A stretch of 23,667 nt of DNA from a virus, in IMG/VR virus record IMGVR_UViG_3300025093_000122, positions 1-23,667 of that record; one strand, 5' to 3'. Each line of letters starts with the position of its first letter. Within the stretch, counting starts at the first letter, position 1. The position numbers and the translations under genes were made by a program. Below, piece after piece: positions 1 to 8,244 of the stretch. Under the pieces are notes generated by a model, which searched no databases, was not told the DNA's origin, and saw only the letters and a list, made by a program, of their open reading frames with translations.

Positions 1-427
1 CATTTAAATTTAAAGTACAAGATCCTCGAGTTCTCCAATCTACATCAGTATGGTCTTTGATATATTGTCCTTCTTCATATCTTAGTATTCTTACGTTTTG
101 ACTAGCGTTTAAATTATGGTCAGTAAAAGATGGACATATTCCTTTAGCCTTAATATATAATACATAATTAGCTATCATAATGTTAATAAATTGAGAGGCC
201 GTTTCTAAAGCCCACTTAATATCTTCATTAGGATTTAGGGTTCGAGAAAGATTTATACATTGGAAATTATCTACTTCTCTTTTATCAGTCTCATACTTAT
301 AGCTTTCTTCAGTAAGATATAATTCAGGGTATTTTTCAAATACTTCTATTAATTTTTGACAGATATTCTTAGGAACTAATCCATTAATCCTATATTTTAG
401 ATCCGATATTTTGTGCTCATAAGCCAT
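1..427 (-). CDS. 2OG-Fe(II) oxygenase, prolyl-4-hydroxylase-like (5' part)
   Basis: Open frame of 142 codons from the ATG at 427 down to base 1, with no stop, so the C-terminal part lies outside the window. The segment RYEEGQYIKDHTDVD (residues 116-130) matches the entry to the double-stranded beta-helix core of 2-oxoglutarate/Fe(II) dioxygenases: a Y-x2-G-x2-Y lead-in, then the iron-binding HxD pair at H126 and D128. The distal His and the 2-oxoglutarate-binding Arg would be in the missing part. Such enzymes hydroxylate proteins, nucleic acids or small molecules using O2 and 2-oxoglutarate, and are frequent accessory genes in marine phages; the substrate here cannot be told. The gene is transcribed away from the virion block. 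The ATG at 427 is the most upstream start before the intergenic gap, and only a weak GAAAGA lies ahead of it. The motif supports the family; the phage role is inference. Confidence 0.75.
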   Translation of the reverse strand, partial: MAYEHKISDLKYRINGLVPKNICQKLIEVFEKYPELYLTEESYKYETDKREVDNFQCINLSRTLNPNEDIKWALETASQFINIMIANYVLYIKAKGICPSFTDHNLNASQNVRILRYEEGQYIKDHTDVDWRTRGSCTLNLN

Positions 428-495
428 TAGATTGTATCTTTCATTCTCTATATATTTAATATATAACATAAATCATATATTTCAAAGGTTTTTTT
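428..495. promoter_or_regulatory. Divergent intergenic region with AT palindrome
   Basis: This 68-base gap separates the leftward oxygenase gene from the rightward virion block, so it probably carries a promoter for each. It contains a 17-bp AT-only palindrome at 449-465 (8-bp arms, one central base) with several TATATT/TATAAT-like hexamers on both strands. No convincing -35 box is visible on either side. AAAGG at 484-488 is the likely ribosome binding site for the ATG at 496. In DNA this AT-rich the palindrome could be chance. Confidence 0.35.
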
Positions 496-2715
496 ATGTT
501 ACAGAAATTAGGATTTTTACCAGGCTTTAACAAACAAGTAACACCTACAGGAGCTGAATCACAGTGGACCGGAGGTGAAAACGTTCGTTTTAGATATGGT
601 ACACCTGAAAAAATAGGTGGTTGGAATCAACTAGGAACTAGTAAATTAACTGGTGCGGTTAGAGCAATCCATCATATGGTTAATAGAGATGGTATTAAAT
701 ATGCTCTTTTAGGATCTAATAGAATTTTATATGTATATTCTGGAGGTGTGTATTATGACATACATCCTTTAGTTAATCCATCAGGAACAGCACAAACAAA
801 TTTTTTTAGTACGACTAATGGACAACCTACAGTCACACTTAATTTTTCCTCAGCACATGGTTTTCTAGCAGGTGATATTATATTATTTGGAGATTCATCT
901 ACATTTAGTTCTATCACTAATTCTAATTTTGTAGCTTCTGATTTTGCCGATAAAAAATTTATGATTACTTCGGTTCCAAATCCAACATCAGTTACTATTA
1001 CAATGCCTTCTAATGAAACAGGTACAGGAGCTTCTACATCAGGAGGTATTACTTATTATCGATATTATCATGTAGGACCAGCAGACCAGGTTGGAGTCTA
1101 TGGTTTTGGTATATCTCAATGGGGTGGTACAGTTCCTAATCCTCAAACTACTACACTAAACGGAGCATTAAATGCCGATGCCTTTGGAACTGGTGGATCA
1201 GGAACTACAATTAATGTAGCCAGCACAGCTGGATTTCCATCTACTGGTACGAATTATTTTCAAGTAGGCTCGGAAGAAATTTCTTACACAGGTACGACAG
1301 CGACTAGCTTTACTGGAATTACCAGAAACGTACGAGGAACAACAAACGCTGCTCACAGTAATGGAGCAACTGTTACCAATACCAGTGACTACGCAGCATG
1401 GGGTCAAGCAGCATCGACCACGGATAAAGTGGCTGAACCTGGTTTATGGTCTATAGATAATTTAGGAAGCACAGCTATTGCTTTAATTTGTAATGGTGCA
1501 TGTTTTGAATGGGACGCTGATAGTATTAATGCAACACAAACCAGAGCAACAATTATATCTGGTGCACCAACAGCATCAAGGGATATGTTAGTTTCAACTC
1601 CCGACCGTCACTTAGTATTTTTTGGAACTGAAACAACTATTGGAGACACAACAACACAAGATGATATGTTTATTAGATTCTCCTCTCAAGAAAATATAAA
1701 TGATTATACACCTACAGCAACCAATAGTGCTGGTACACAAAGACTGGCCGCCGGATCACGGATCATGGGAGCTAAACTTGGTAGAAATGCTATTTATGTT
1801 TGGACAGATACTTCTTTATTTACCATGCGTTTTGTTGGTCAGCCATTTACTTTCGCATACGAACAAGTAGGAACTAACTGTGGATTGATTGGAAAAAATG
1901 CAGCTGTTGAAGTTGATGGTGCTGCGTATTGGATGTCTGAAAATGGTTTCTTTAGATTTACTGGTAAACTAGAATCTATGGACTGTTTAGTTGAAGACTA
2001 TATTTATGATGATCTTAATACTACATCTAATCAAATGGTTTATGCAGGAATCAATAACTTGTTTGGTGAAGTTGTTTGGTTTTATCCTACTGCAGATTCA
2101 AATGTTAATACCAGATCAGTGACTTATAGTTATCTAGATTCTACAGCTAAACGACCTATATGGTTTACTAATGCTAGTTCATTATACACTAGAACAACTT
2201 GGCAAGATTCGGCTGTCTTTGGTTTACCTCATGCAACACAATACGATGCCAGCGCGCATACATCTTTTGACGTAACTGGAAACACTGACGGTATTTCATA
2301 TTACTATGAACATGAAACAGGAGTTAATCAAGTTAGAGGTGGAACTACAACAGCTATACCGGCTAACATTACTTCTGGAGACTATGACATCACACAAAAA
2401 GTTATTAGAGGAGCAGCAACTAACATGGCTGACCTTAGAGGTGATGGAGAAAATATTATGAGGGTTAGTAGAATTATTCCTGACTTTATAAACCAAACTG
2501 GAAACGCAATTATTCAATTAGATCTAAGAAATTATCCTAATAATACTGCAGCTAGCTCATCATTAGGGCCATTTACAGTGACAACTTCTACAAGCAAAGT
2601 AGATACACGAGCCAGAGCTAGAGCAATTGCTCTAACAATATCCAATACTGCAGTGGATACTACTTGGAAATTAGGAACTTTTAGGTTAGATATACAAGCT
2701 GGAGGAAGAAGATAA
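496..2715 (+). CDS. Putative phage stabilisation / tail structural protein
   Basis: 739-aa protein, probably a virion structural component. The N-terminus (about residues 8-43: LPGFNKQ, GENVRFRYGTPEKIGGW) resembles the start of P22 gp10-like packaged-DNA stabilisation (head-closure/tail) proteins found in many podoviruses; this is recalled resemblance, not an alignment. The rest is rich in Ser, Thr, Gly and Asn with short beta-strand patterns. A separate module at about residues 223-297 (INVASTAGFPSTG, FTGITRNVRGTTNAAH) is of a kind that recurs in phage structural proteins and looks inserted; its DNA is more GC-rich than its surroundings. It is the first gene of the rightward virion block, with AAAGG eight bases before the ATG, and its stop overlaps the next start (TAATG). 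Alternatives are a tail-tube or distal tail protein. Confidence 0.55.
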   Translation: MLQKLGFLPGFNKQVTPTGAESQWTGGENVRFRYGTPEKIGGWNQLGTSKLTGAVRAIHHMVNRDGIKYALLGSNRILYVYSGGVYYDIHPLVNPSGTAQTNFFSTTNGQPTVTLNFSSAHGFLAGDIILFGDSSTFSSITNSNFVASDFADKKFMITSVPNPTSVTITMPSNETGTGASTSGGITYYRYYHVGPADQVGVYGFGISQWGGTVPNPQTTTLNGALNADAFGTGGSGTTINVASTAGFPSTGTNYFQVGSEEISYTGTTATSFTGITRNVRGTTNAAHSNGATVTNTSDYAAWGQAASTTDKVAEPGLWSIDNLGSTAIALICNGACFEWDADSINATQTRATIISGAPTASRDMLVSTPDRHLVFFGTETTIGDTTTQDDMFIRFSSQENINDYTPTATNSAGTQRLAAGSRIMGAKLGRNAIYVWTDTSLFTMRFVGQPFTFAYEQVGTNCGLIGKNAAVEVDGAAYWMSENGFFRFTGKLESMDCLVEDYIYDDLNTTSNQMVYAGINNLFGEVVWFYPTADSNVNTRSVTYSYLDSTAKRPIWFTNASSLYTRTTWQDSAVFGLPHATQYDASAHTSFDVTGNTDGISYYYEHETGVNQVRGGTTTAIPANITSGDYDITQKVIRGAATNMADLRGDGENIMRVSRIIPDFINQTGNAIIQLDLRNYPNNTAASSSLGPFTVTTSTSKVDTRARARAIALTISNTAVDTTWKLGTFRLDIQAGGRR

Positions 2716-3728
2716 TGTCAGTAGATAAAAGAGTTATGTATGAAATGCAAGGCGGTAATATGCCTGCAAGAAATTATTTAGGAAAACAAAAAACAGTTAG
2801 TGACGTTCCTGTTAAATGGCAATCAGGACCAAATACACCTCCAACAGAATTAGCATATATTACAGACGCTGAAAAAGATTTAATTCTTAAAGCAAATTTA
2901 CATGGATCATTAACGGATGGACCTAACACAGGTCCAGATGGAATTATGTCTTTAGACTCTCAAGGAGATTATACAAGAGACAGGAGTCCTGGAGCTTACG
3001 ACAGCGGTCCAGCCGGTAACACAGGAGGAGGAAATACTCAACAAGATTTAAGAAACCGAGCAATGAATGAACAACACATGAAAGATATTTTAACAGGTCA
3101 AAAAAATATTGGTCAAACAGTTCAGACAGGTCCAAGAACTCGACAATATTCTGATCTTCCTGAATACATGAAAGTTATGCAACCAGATGGAACTTATAAA
3201 GATACTTATGTAGGTTCAGCATATAAATCATATGGTCAACCAAGTTTCTTTGGAAATTTATTTAGTAGAGGTGCACCAGGTTATAGAGGAATTAGAGGAC
3301 TACCAGCATGGGGAGATCCTATGAGAAATTATAGTTTAAATATGACTGGCCCTGCTGGTCCTGGGTATTATACAGACAAAACAAATTTTACAGAAATGCG
3401 AGGAGCATTACCACCAATTGGTATCATGGGTATTTTAAGTAATATAATGAATAGAGTTAGACCACCTAAAGATATGTCTGAATTTAATAAATTAAGTTTA
3501 ACTAAACCAGAAGATCAAAAAGTTTATATGCCTGAAGGAATGGATATTCCTATGGATAGAAATATTCCAGGGTTTAATTGGACGGATGCTGTTACTACAG
3601 ACGTTCAAGAAAATGAAGAAGTTGTAGATGAATATGGTAATACATATAGAGATTCTCCATACAGTAATCAAATGACAGAAGAAAGATTTAATAATATCTT
3701 TAGTGAACAAGGACAGGAACCAGGTTAA
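2715..3728 (+). CDS. Conserved marine-phage virion-type protein, function unknown
   Basis: 337-aa protein whose start overlaps the previous stop by one base (TAATG). The N-terminal 90 residues are the most distinctive part: GGNMPARNYLGKQ, then TELAYITDAEKDLILKANLH and a Gly/Pro/Asn-rich stretch ending GPDGIMSLDSQG. I recognise this as a recurring module of uncultured marine phages, but I know no assigned function. The middle is Gly/Pro-rich and looks poorly ordered; the C-terminus (about 290-337) is acidic. No enzyme motif, membrane segment or signal peptide is visible. Its place between a stabilisation-type protein and small beta-rich proteins argues for a minor virion or assembly role. That role is inference from position and composition. 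Confidence 0.6.
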   Translation: MSVDKRVMYEMQGGNMPARNYLGKQKTVSDVPVKWQSGPNTPPTELAYITDAEKDLILKANLHGSLTDGPNTGPDGIMSLDSQGDYTRDRSPGAYDSGPAGNTGGGNTQQDLRNRAMNEQHMKDILTGQKNIGQTVQTGPRTRQYSDLPEYMKVMQPDGTYKDTYVGSAYKSYGQPSFFGNLFSRGAPGYRGIRGLPAWGDPMRNYSLNMTGPAGPGYYTDKTNFTEMRGALPPIGIMGILSNIMNRVRPPKDMSEFNKLSLTKPEDQKVYMPEGMDIPMDRNIPGFNWTDAVTTDVQENEEVVDEYGNTYRDSPYSNQMTEERFNNIFSEQGQEPG

Positions 3729-3892
3729 TGGCTAAGATAGTACAAACATTAACTAGAGCAAGTAGAGAATACGAAGAAGATGTGGCACAGTCTTTAGTAA
3801 GAGATTTAGATGCTGTATTAGAAAAATTAAACACAACTTTTCAAGAAGAATTAAAACAGGAAATAGAAGCTAGAAGTTTCTTTTTAGATTAA
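3728..3892 (+). CDS. Small coiled-coil protein (54 aa)
   Basis: 54-codon gene between two longer virion-type genes, joined to both by TAATG overlaps (3726-3730 and 3890-3894), which strongly suggests it is translated. It begins MAKIVQTLTRASREYEEDVA and ends SFFLD. It is nearly all helix-forming, acidic overall, with heptad-like Leu/Val spacing (VRDLDAVLEKLNTTFQEELK), so a short coiled coil is likely. Function is unknown; a scaffold, linker or assembly factor would fit. Confidence 0.6.
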   Translation: MAKIVQTLTRASREYEEDVAQSLVRDLDAVLEKLNTTFQEELKQEIEARSFFLD

Positions 3893-4227
3893 TGGCAGTA
3901 GTAAACCAATATAAATTTGCAGGTATAGATAACAGTACAAGTGGTGCTGCACTTACACCACTAGGATCTGGAAATCCTTTAGTAAGTGAAACTTTTGTTA
4001 TTAAATCTATACTTGTTACATCTGCAGGTACACCTACAGTAACTGTTGTAAATAATAGTATTACAACTATTAAATCAGCAGCATTATCAGCAAATGTTAC
4101 AACAGAATTATTAAACCAACCGCTAATAGTAGAAGGTGGCAAAACCTTTACAATACAATCAAGCACTGCTGATTCGTTTGATGTGGCTATTAGCTATTTA
4201 AACATTAAGAAAGAGGTAACATCATAA
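3892..4227 (+). CDS. Small beta-rich virion-type protein
   Basis: 111-aa protein starting with a one-base overlap on the previous stop and ending with the same overlap onto the next start. The sequence alternates Val/Ile/Thr strands with Gly/Ser/Asn turns (FVIKSILVTSAGTPTVTVV, LIVEGGKTFTIQSS, VAISYLNI), as expected for a compact beta-sandwich. Short proteins with this pattern occur in phage structural blocks and may decorate heads or sit at tail joints; I cannot say which. No Cys, no membrane segment and no catalytic motif are present. Confidence 0.6.
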   Translation: MAVVNQYKFAGIDNSTSGAALTPLGSGNPLVSETFVIKSILVTSAGTPTVTVVNNSITTIKSAALSANVTTELLNQPLIVEGGKTFTIQSSTADSFDVAISYLNIKKEVTS

Positions 4228-4406
4228 TGACTAATATACCAACATTAATACCAGAAAAAATAATAACAACAATTAAGAATAAAAAAACTGGAGAAATTTA
4301 TAAGGACGAAGAGGCTTTAAAAGCAGCAAATATACCAGCGGAGGATGTCCAGAGAGATGTGACAGTCATCATGCCGCCTCTTGATTTGTTCGCAAAAACA
4401 AAGTAA
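4227..4406 (+). CDS. Conserved small phage protein (59 aa)
   Basis: 59-codon gene starting in the TAATG overlap at 4225-4229. It reads MTNIPTLIPEKIITTIKNKK at the start and ends DVTVIMPPLDLFAKTK. The pattern of an I-x-T-I-K-N-K-x-T-G-x-x-Y turn, an acidic helix, then R-D-V-x-V-x-M-P-P-L-D-L-F is one I associate with small proteins next to marine-phage structural genes. Function is unknown. It is likely real because of the coupling to its neighbour and because it fills the gap exactly before the next gene, which has its own ribosome binding site. Confidence 0.6.
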   Translation: MTNIPTLIPEKIITTIKNKKTGEIYKDEEALKAANIPAEDVQRDVTVIMPPLDLFAKTK

Positions 4407-4435
4407 TATGAGAAACTCTTTAAAATAAGGCAATT

Positions 4436-6259
4436 ATGGCAATAACAGATATCAACATTTCAGAAGAACTACAGACAAACGCACCATCTATTAAATATAG
4501 AGGGAACGAAGGTCCTAAATCACCACAAGAAATGGCTGAATTTGAAATGCAAGAATATATAATAGAGTTTGAAAGAGTATTTCCTGAAATGAAAGAGTTA
4601 CGAGGCACTGAAAAATACATGGAAATGTTAGAAGATTATTTTAGAAGTTTAGCTGGTGGCCAACCATTACCAGAAGATCCAACAAAACCAGTTAATCCTT
4701 TTCAACCGAAACCTATAGGACCATTACCAGATAAAAGACAGATGGCAGCGTATGGTGGTATCATGGGTGTAGATGGAAGAAGACGGTATGGTATTGGAAG
4801 TAAATTAAAAAAATTAACAAGAAAAATTATACCTAATGAAATAGCAGATATTGCAGTCAAAGCAGCACCGTTCGTTGCACCATTCAATCCATTAGCTGCA
4901 GGTTTAATGTCAGGTATTGGTGGCTTTGATCAACACGGAAGTATAAGCAAAGGTCTTAAATCAGGATTAATGAATTATGGTTTAGGTAATGTAGCAAGAT
5001 ATGTAGGTGGAGCTGGTCCTCAATGGGGATTACGTAATCCATCAGGAACAGGTTTTATGGATACTTATTTAAGTTCACCACTAGGAAAAGAAACAGGAAT
5101 AGGTAAATGGTTAGATTCTAGAAAAGTAGCAAAAGCACCAACAGATAAATTAATTACTTCAGAAAGTGTTGCAGTAGGAGATAATTATCCTGGAGGAAAA
5201 ATATCAGAAGCAGTTGTTGACATTGGAGAAAAGACTAAAGACACTAAAGGACTTTGGGATACAATTTCAAGTTACGCATTAAATCCTAAACTTTTATTTG
5301 GACTTGCAGGAGGTTCAATTGGAGCTGCTGCACTTATGCAAGATTATGCACCAGATGAAATTCAAGATATGTATAGAGGTGAAGGTTTAGATATACAAGG
5401 TATTAGAACAGAAGTTATAGAAGCAATGAAAGATACGAGTGGAGAAAAATTAAAAGCACTTAGAGTTAAATATCCATTCTTAGGATTACAATCTACAAAA
5501 GACGTAGCTAACATGGCCGACGGTGGTAGAATTGGTTTTGCTGGTGGTAAACTTGCTACATTTTTAGCAGATAAAACAATTACAGGTTCATCACGTAGAT
5601 TTTTAGAAAAGGTATTTGGTAAAGAAACTTTTGAAAGAATGATTGAAAATGATCCTGATTTACATAGAGGAATGTTAGAAGTTGTAGAGATGTTTAGAAA
5701 CAGAGACAAAGAAGGTTTAAAAATGTACATGCAAAAATTCTTACCTCACATGGATGATGCAGAAGTAGAACAATTTATTATTGGTTCTAGACCTGACATT
5801 GAAGGTATTGGAGGTCAATTACTTAGATTAGGTAGTGGTAGAGATTACGCAGGTAAAATCGACATGATTAAAAAATCTGATCAAATGAGAAAGCTAGATG
5901 AATTAGATGTTGATAAAATGAAACCAAATGCTAATGGTGGTAGAATAAGTAAACAAGAAGGTGGGCTCATGGACCTTGGTGGTATGGAAAAAGATTACAG
6001 AAACACTGGAGGTTTTGTAGACCTAGGAGCTAAAGAAAAAGCGGACGATGTGCCTGCAAGATTAAGTGTAAATGAGTTTGTATTTACAGCAGATGCTGTT
6101 AGAAATGCAGGTGGTGGAGATGTAGATAAAGGGGCTGAAATTATGGAAAACATGATGAAACATTTAGAAGCTGGAGGACAAGTATCAGAAGAGTCACAAG
6201 GACTAGCTGGTGCTCAACAGATGTTTGAAGTTTCGGAAAGATTAAGCGAGGTAGTATAA
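4436..6259 (+). CDS. Virion-associated protein with GGRIGF and C-terminal ADDVPARLS module
   Basis: 607-aa protein starting at ATG 4436, five bases after TAAGG. The N-terminal 90 residues are acidic and helical. The middle has a Gly/Ala-rich stretch (about 140-175) and a hydrophobic patch near residue 290 (GLAGGSIGAAALM) that could touch a membrane. MADGGRIGFAGGK occurs near residue 361 and NGGRISKQEGG near 498. The last 85 residues (GGFVDLGAKEKADDVPARLS, NEFVFTADAVRNAGGGD, KGAEIMENMMKHLEAGG) form a module I recognise from many uncultured marine phages, always near virion genes and without a known function. Position suggests an internal or ejected virion protein. The stop overlaps the next start by one base. 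Confidence 0.6.
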   Translation: MAITDINISEELQTNAPSIKYRGNEGPKSPQEMAEFEMQEYIIEFERVFPEMKELRGTEKYMEMLEDYFRSLAGGQPLPEDPTKPVNPFQPKPIGPLPDKRQMAAYGGIMGVDGRRRYGIGSKLKKLTRKIIPNEIADIAVKAAPFVAPFNPLAAGLMSGIGGFDQHGSISKGLKSGLMNYGLGNVARYVGGAGPQWGLRNPSGTGFMDTYLSSPLGKETGIGKWLDSRKVAKAPTDKLITSESVAVGDNYPGGKISEAVVDIGEKTKDTKGLWDTISSYALNPKLLFGLAGGSIGAAALMQDYAPDEIQDMYRGEGLDIQGIRTEVIEAMKDTSGEKLKALRVKYPFLGLQSTKDVANMADGGRIGFAGGKLATFLADKTITGSSRRFLEKVFGKETFERMIENDPDLHRGMLEVVEMFRNRDKEGLKMYMQKFLPHMDDAEVEQFIIGSRPDIEGIGGQLLRLGSGRDYAGKIDMIKKSDQMRKLDELDVDKMKPNANGGRISKQEGGLMDLGGMEKDYRNTGGFVDLGAKEKADDVPARLSVNEFVFTADAVRNAGGGDVDKGAEIMENMMKHLEAGGQVSEESQGLAGAQQMFEVSERLSEVV

Positions 6260-7083
6260 TGGCTGTACAACAAACACAAGCACTTCCACCACAATACGTA
6301 GAAGATTTACAAAAAGATTTAGGAACACAGTTAACCGCATTAAGTGCATCACCACTTGATACATCAAAATTTGCACCAGGAGTTGCTGGTCAAGATGCAG
6401 CTCAACAAGCAGCATATCAAATGGCTACAACAACTGGTCAAGGTATTGGTGCATTCCAACCTTACATCACACAAGCAGGAGCATATTCAGGACCATCAGG
6501 TTATTCAGCTTTCATGTCTCCGTATCAACAAGATGTAATTGATGCAACGTTAAAAGAATACGACCAACAAGCAGCAGCCGGTTTAACAGGTATAGGACAA
6601 CAAGCAGCTATGTCTGGAAATTTAGGTGGTGGTCGTGAAGGTGTTATGAGAGCACAGTATCAAAACAAATCTGATATGAACAGAGCATTGTTACAATCAG
6701 GATTATTACAACAAGGATTCACACAAGCAAATCAACTAGCTAACCAAGCTTTTGGTCAACAACAAGCTTTAGCTCAACAAGTTCCTCAATTATATGGAGC
6801 CGATGTAAACACTTTACGATCAGCGGGCGCGGGTCAACAAGCACAAGCACAAGCAGTTCTTGATGCACAAAGAGAAGCGAATAGATTGGCAGCTTATGAA
6901 CCATATGAAAGATTAGGTTTCCTACAATCAGGTGTAGCAAGTATTGCATCTGGAGCACCGGGACAATATCAATCTATGGTAACACCTAACCCTACACCGT
7001 TGCAAACTGCACTAGGAATAGCTTCAGTTGGTGGAGGATTACTAGGAAACTACGGCGACTATTTAAGAGGTTTAAACGCATAA
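6259..7083 (+). CDS. Gln/Ala-rich internal virion-type protein
   Basis: 274-aa protein coupled by TAATG overlaps on both sides. It is very rich in Gln and Ala with long predicted helices: GIGAFQPYITQAG, then GYSAFMSPYQQDVIDATLKE, then an Ala/Gln/Leu helical stretch at about 135-205, ending in a Gly-rich hydrophobic tail (GIASVGGGLLGNYGDYLRG). The F-M-S-P-Y-Q-Q-x-V-I-D-x-T-L core recurs in marine-phage structural blocks. Composition and place resemble podovirus internal core proteins that leave the capsid with the DNA, but there is no diagnostic motif. The Gln/Ala-rich DNA also gives long spurious frames on the other strand. Confidence 0.55.
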   Translation: MAVQQTQALPPQYVEDLQKDLGTQLTALSASPLDTSKFAPGVAGQDAAQQAAYQMATTTGQGIGAFQPYITQAGAYSGPSGYSAFMSPYQQDVIDATLKEYDQQAAAGLTGIGQQAAMSGNLGGGREGVMRAQYQNKSDMNRALLQSGLLQQGFTQANQLANQAFGQQQALAQQVPQLYGADVNTLRSAGAGQQAQAQAVLDAQREANRLAAYEPYERLGFLQSGVASIASGAPGQYQSMVTPNPTPLQTALGIASVGGGLLGNYGDYLRGLNA

Positions 7084-8243
7084 TGCCAGGCAATTTATAT
7101 AAAAGACCTATGTTTAGAAAAGGTGGGTCGGCAGAAGGTGGTATTACATCTGGCCTAAGACAAGGTTATAATACTAACGAAAATAATCGTGTACTACAAA
7201 ATGATTTATCAAAAGTAAATCTTAGAGATATGGATATGCAACAGATACAAAACTTAGCTAACAGTTTTTATCCTGAAAGAAGAGACCCTAGACCAAGCAG
7301 AAGATTCAATGATTTTATGATTGATTTTGGTTTAGACATCGCATCAAGACCAACAACAGGAAATATTTTTTCAGACATTGCAGCATCAGCTAAAGATCCA
7401 TTTGCACAATTTAAAGCAACTAGATCTGCTGAAAACGCAGCTATGGATAAGAGAGAAGAAAATTTAATTGATAGAAGATCAGATATGTTTGGAACTTTAT
7501 TAGGAGCACAAGCTAAAATACAAGGTTCAGAAGGTGGATCTAAAATATTTGCTAAAGGAGCTAACGATTCAGCTATCCAAGGCATCATGACAGACTTATT
7601 TACACTAGAACGAAATCAACAAGATCCAGATAAAAAATTATCTGATGATGATTTTAACCAACAGCAATCAATTTTAATGCAAAGACTACAAGCATACACT
7701 GGTAAAAACCCAGCAGTACAATCTTTATTTGGTAATAAAGAACAAGCTACTTTAGTTATTCAAGGAATTCAAAATGATATATTAAACAGCGAAGAAGAGA
7801 TTGAAGTTATGGGCCCTGATGGAGTAATGATAAAAGTTATTGAAGGTGAATGGGCTAATGAAAATCCTAAATATATCGGTGAAGAAACAGCTAAAAGATA
7901 CATAGAACTTTACAACAAAATGATAAAAGATTCTATGGGATTAGCAGAGGGTGGTAGAGCTGGATATAGTATGGGTGGTGGAGCAGATATGGGAGAAGTA
8001 GAAGAACAAGTACAAGTTACTGAAACTGCTACTACACCACAACCAGTAGAACCAACGGGTGATAGTTTATCTTATGAAGAATTAAGAGCAAGACTTCCAA
8101 AAGAAATATCAGATGATATTGTAGTAATTCTAGCAGAAAGTCCTCAAGCTTTAATAGATTTTGCAGAAATACAAACACAAACGGATGTTGATGAATTCAA
8201 CATGCAGTACGGAGTAAATTTATCATTACCGTCAGGAGCGTAA
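7083..8243 (+). CDS. Virion-associated protein with GGRAGY motif
   Basis: 386-aa protein starting in the one-base overlap at 7083. The N-terminus (NLYKRPMFRKGGSAEGGITS) is basic and Gly-rich and recurs in marine phages next to the preceding gene type. The middle is helical and charged. LAEGGRAGYSMGGGAD near residue 287 repeats the GGR-(I/A)-G-(F/Y) theme of the 607-aa protein. After a Thr/Pro/Glu linker (about 300-325) comes a compact acidic helical tail starting SYEELRARLPKEISDDIVVI. Function is unknown; a minor or ejected virion protein is the best guess from context. The next gene starts two bases after the stop. Confidence 0.55.
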   Translation: MPGNLYKRPMFRKGGSAEGGITSGLRQGYNTNENNRVLQNDLSKVNLRDMDMQQIQNLANSFYPERRDPRPSRRFNDFMIDFGLDIASRPTTGNIFSDIAASAKDPFAQFKATRSAENAAMDKREENLIDRRSDMFGTLLGAQAKIQGSEGGSKIFAKGANDSAIQGIMTDLFTLERNQQDPDKKLSDDDFNQQQSILMQRLQAYTGKNPAVQSLFGNKEQATLVIQGIQNDILNSEEEIEVMGPDGVMIKVIEGEWANENPKYIGEETAKRYIELYNKMIKDSMGLAEGGRAGYSMGGGADMGEVEEQVQVTETATTPQPVEPTGDSLSYEELRARLPKEISDDIVVILAESPQALIDFAEIQTQTDVDEFNMQYGVNLSLPSGA

Positions 8244-8244
8244 T

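Noticed and set aside
234-250. GGTTCGAG resembling a tRNA T-arm, possible attachment site
   Set aside because: No acceptor, D or anticodon arms around it, and it lies inside the oxygenase coding frame.
5362-5730. 122-codon open frame on the minus strand
   Set aside because: Lies opposite a secure virion gene with codon use matching the plus strand; no recognisable motif. The same holds for the other antisense frames.
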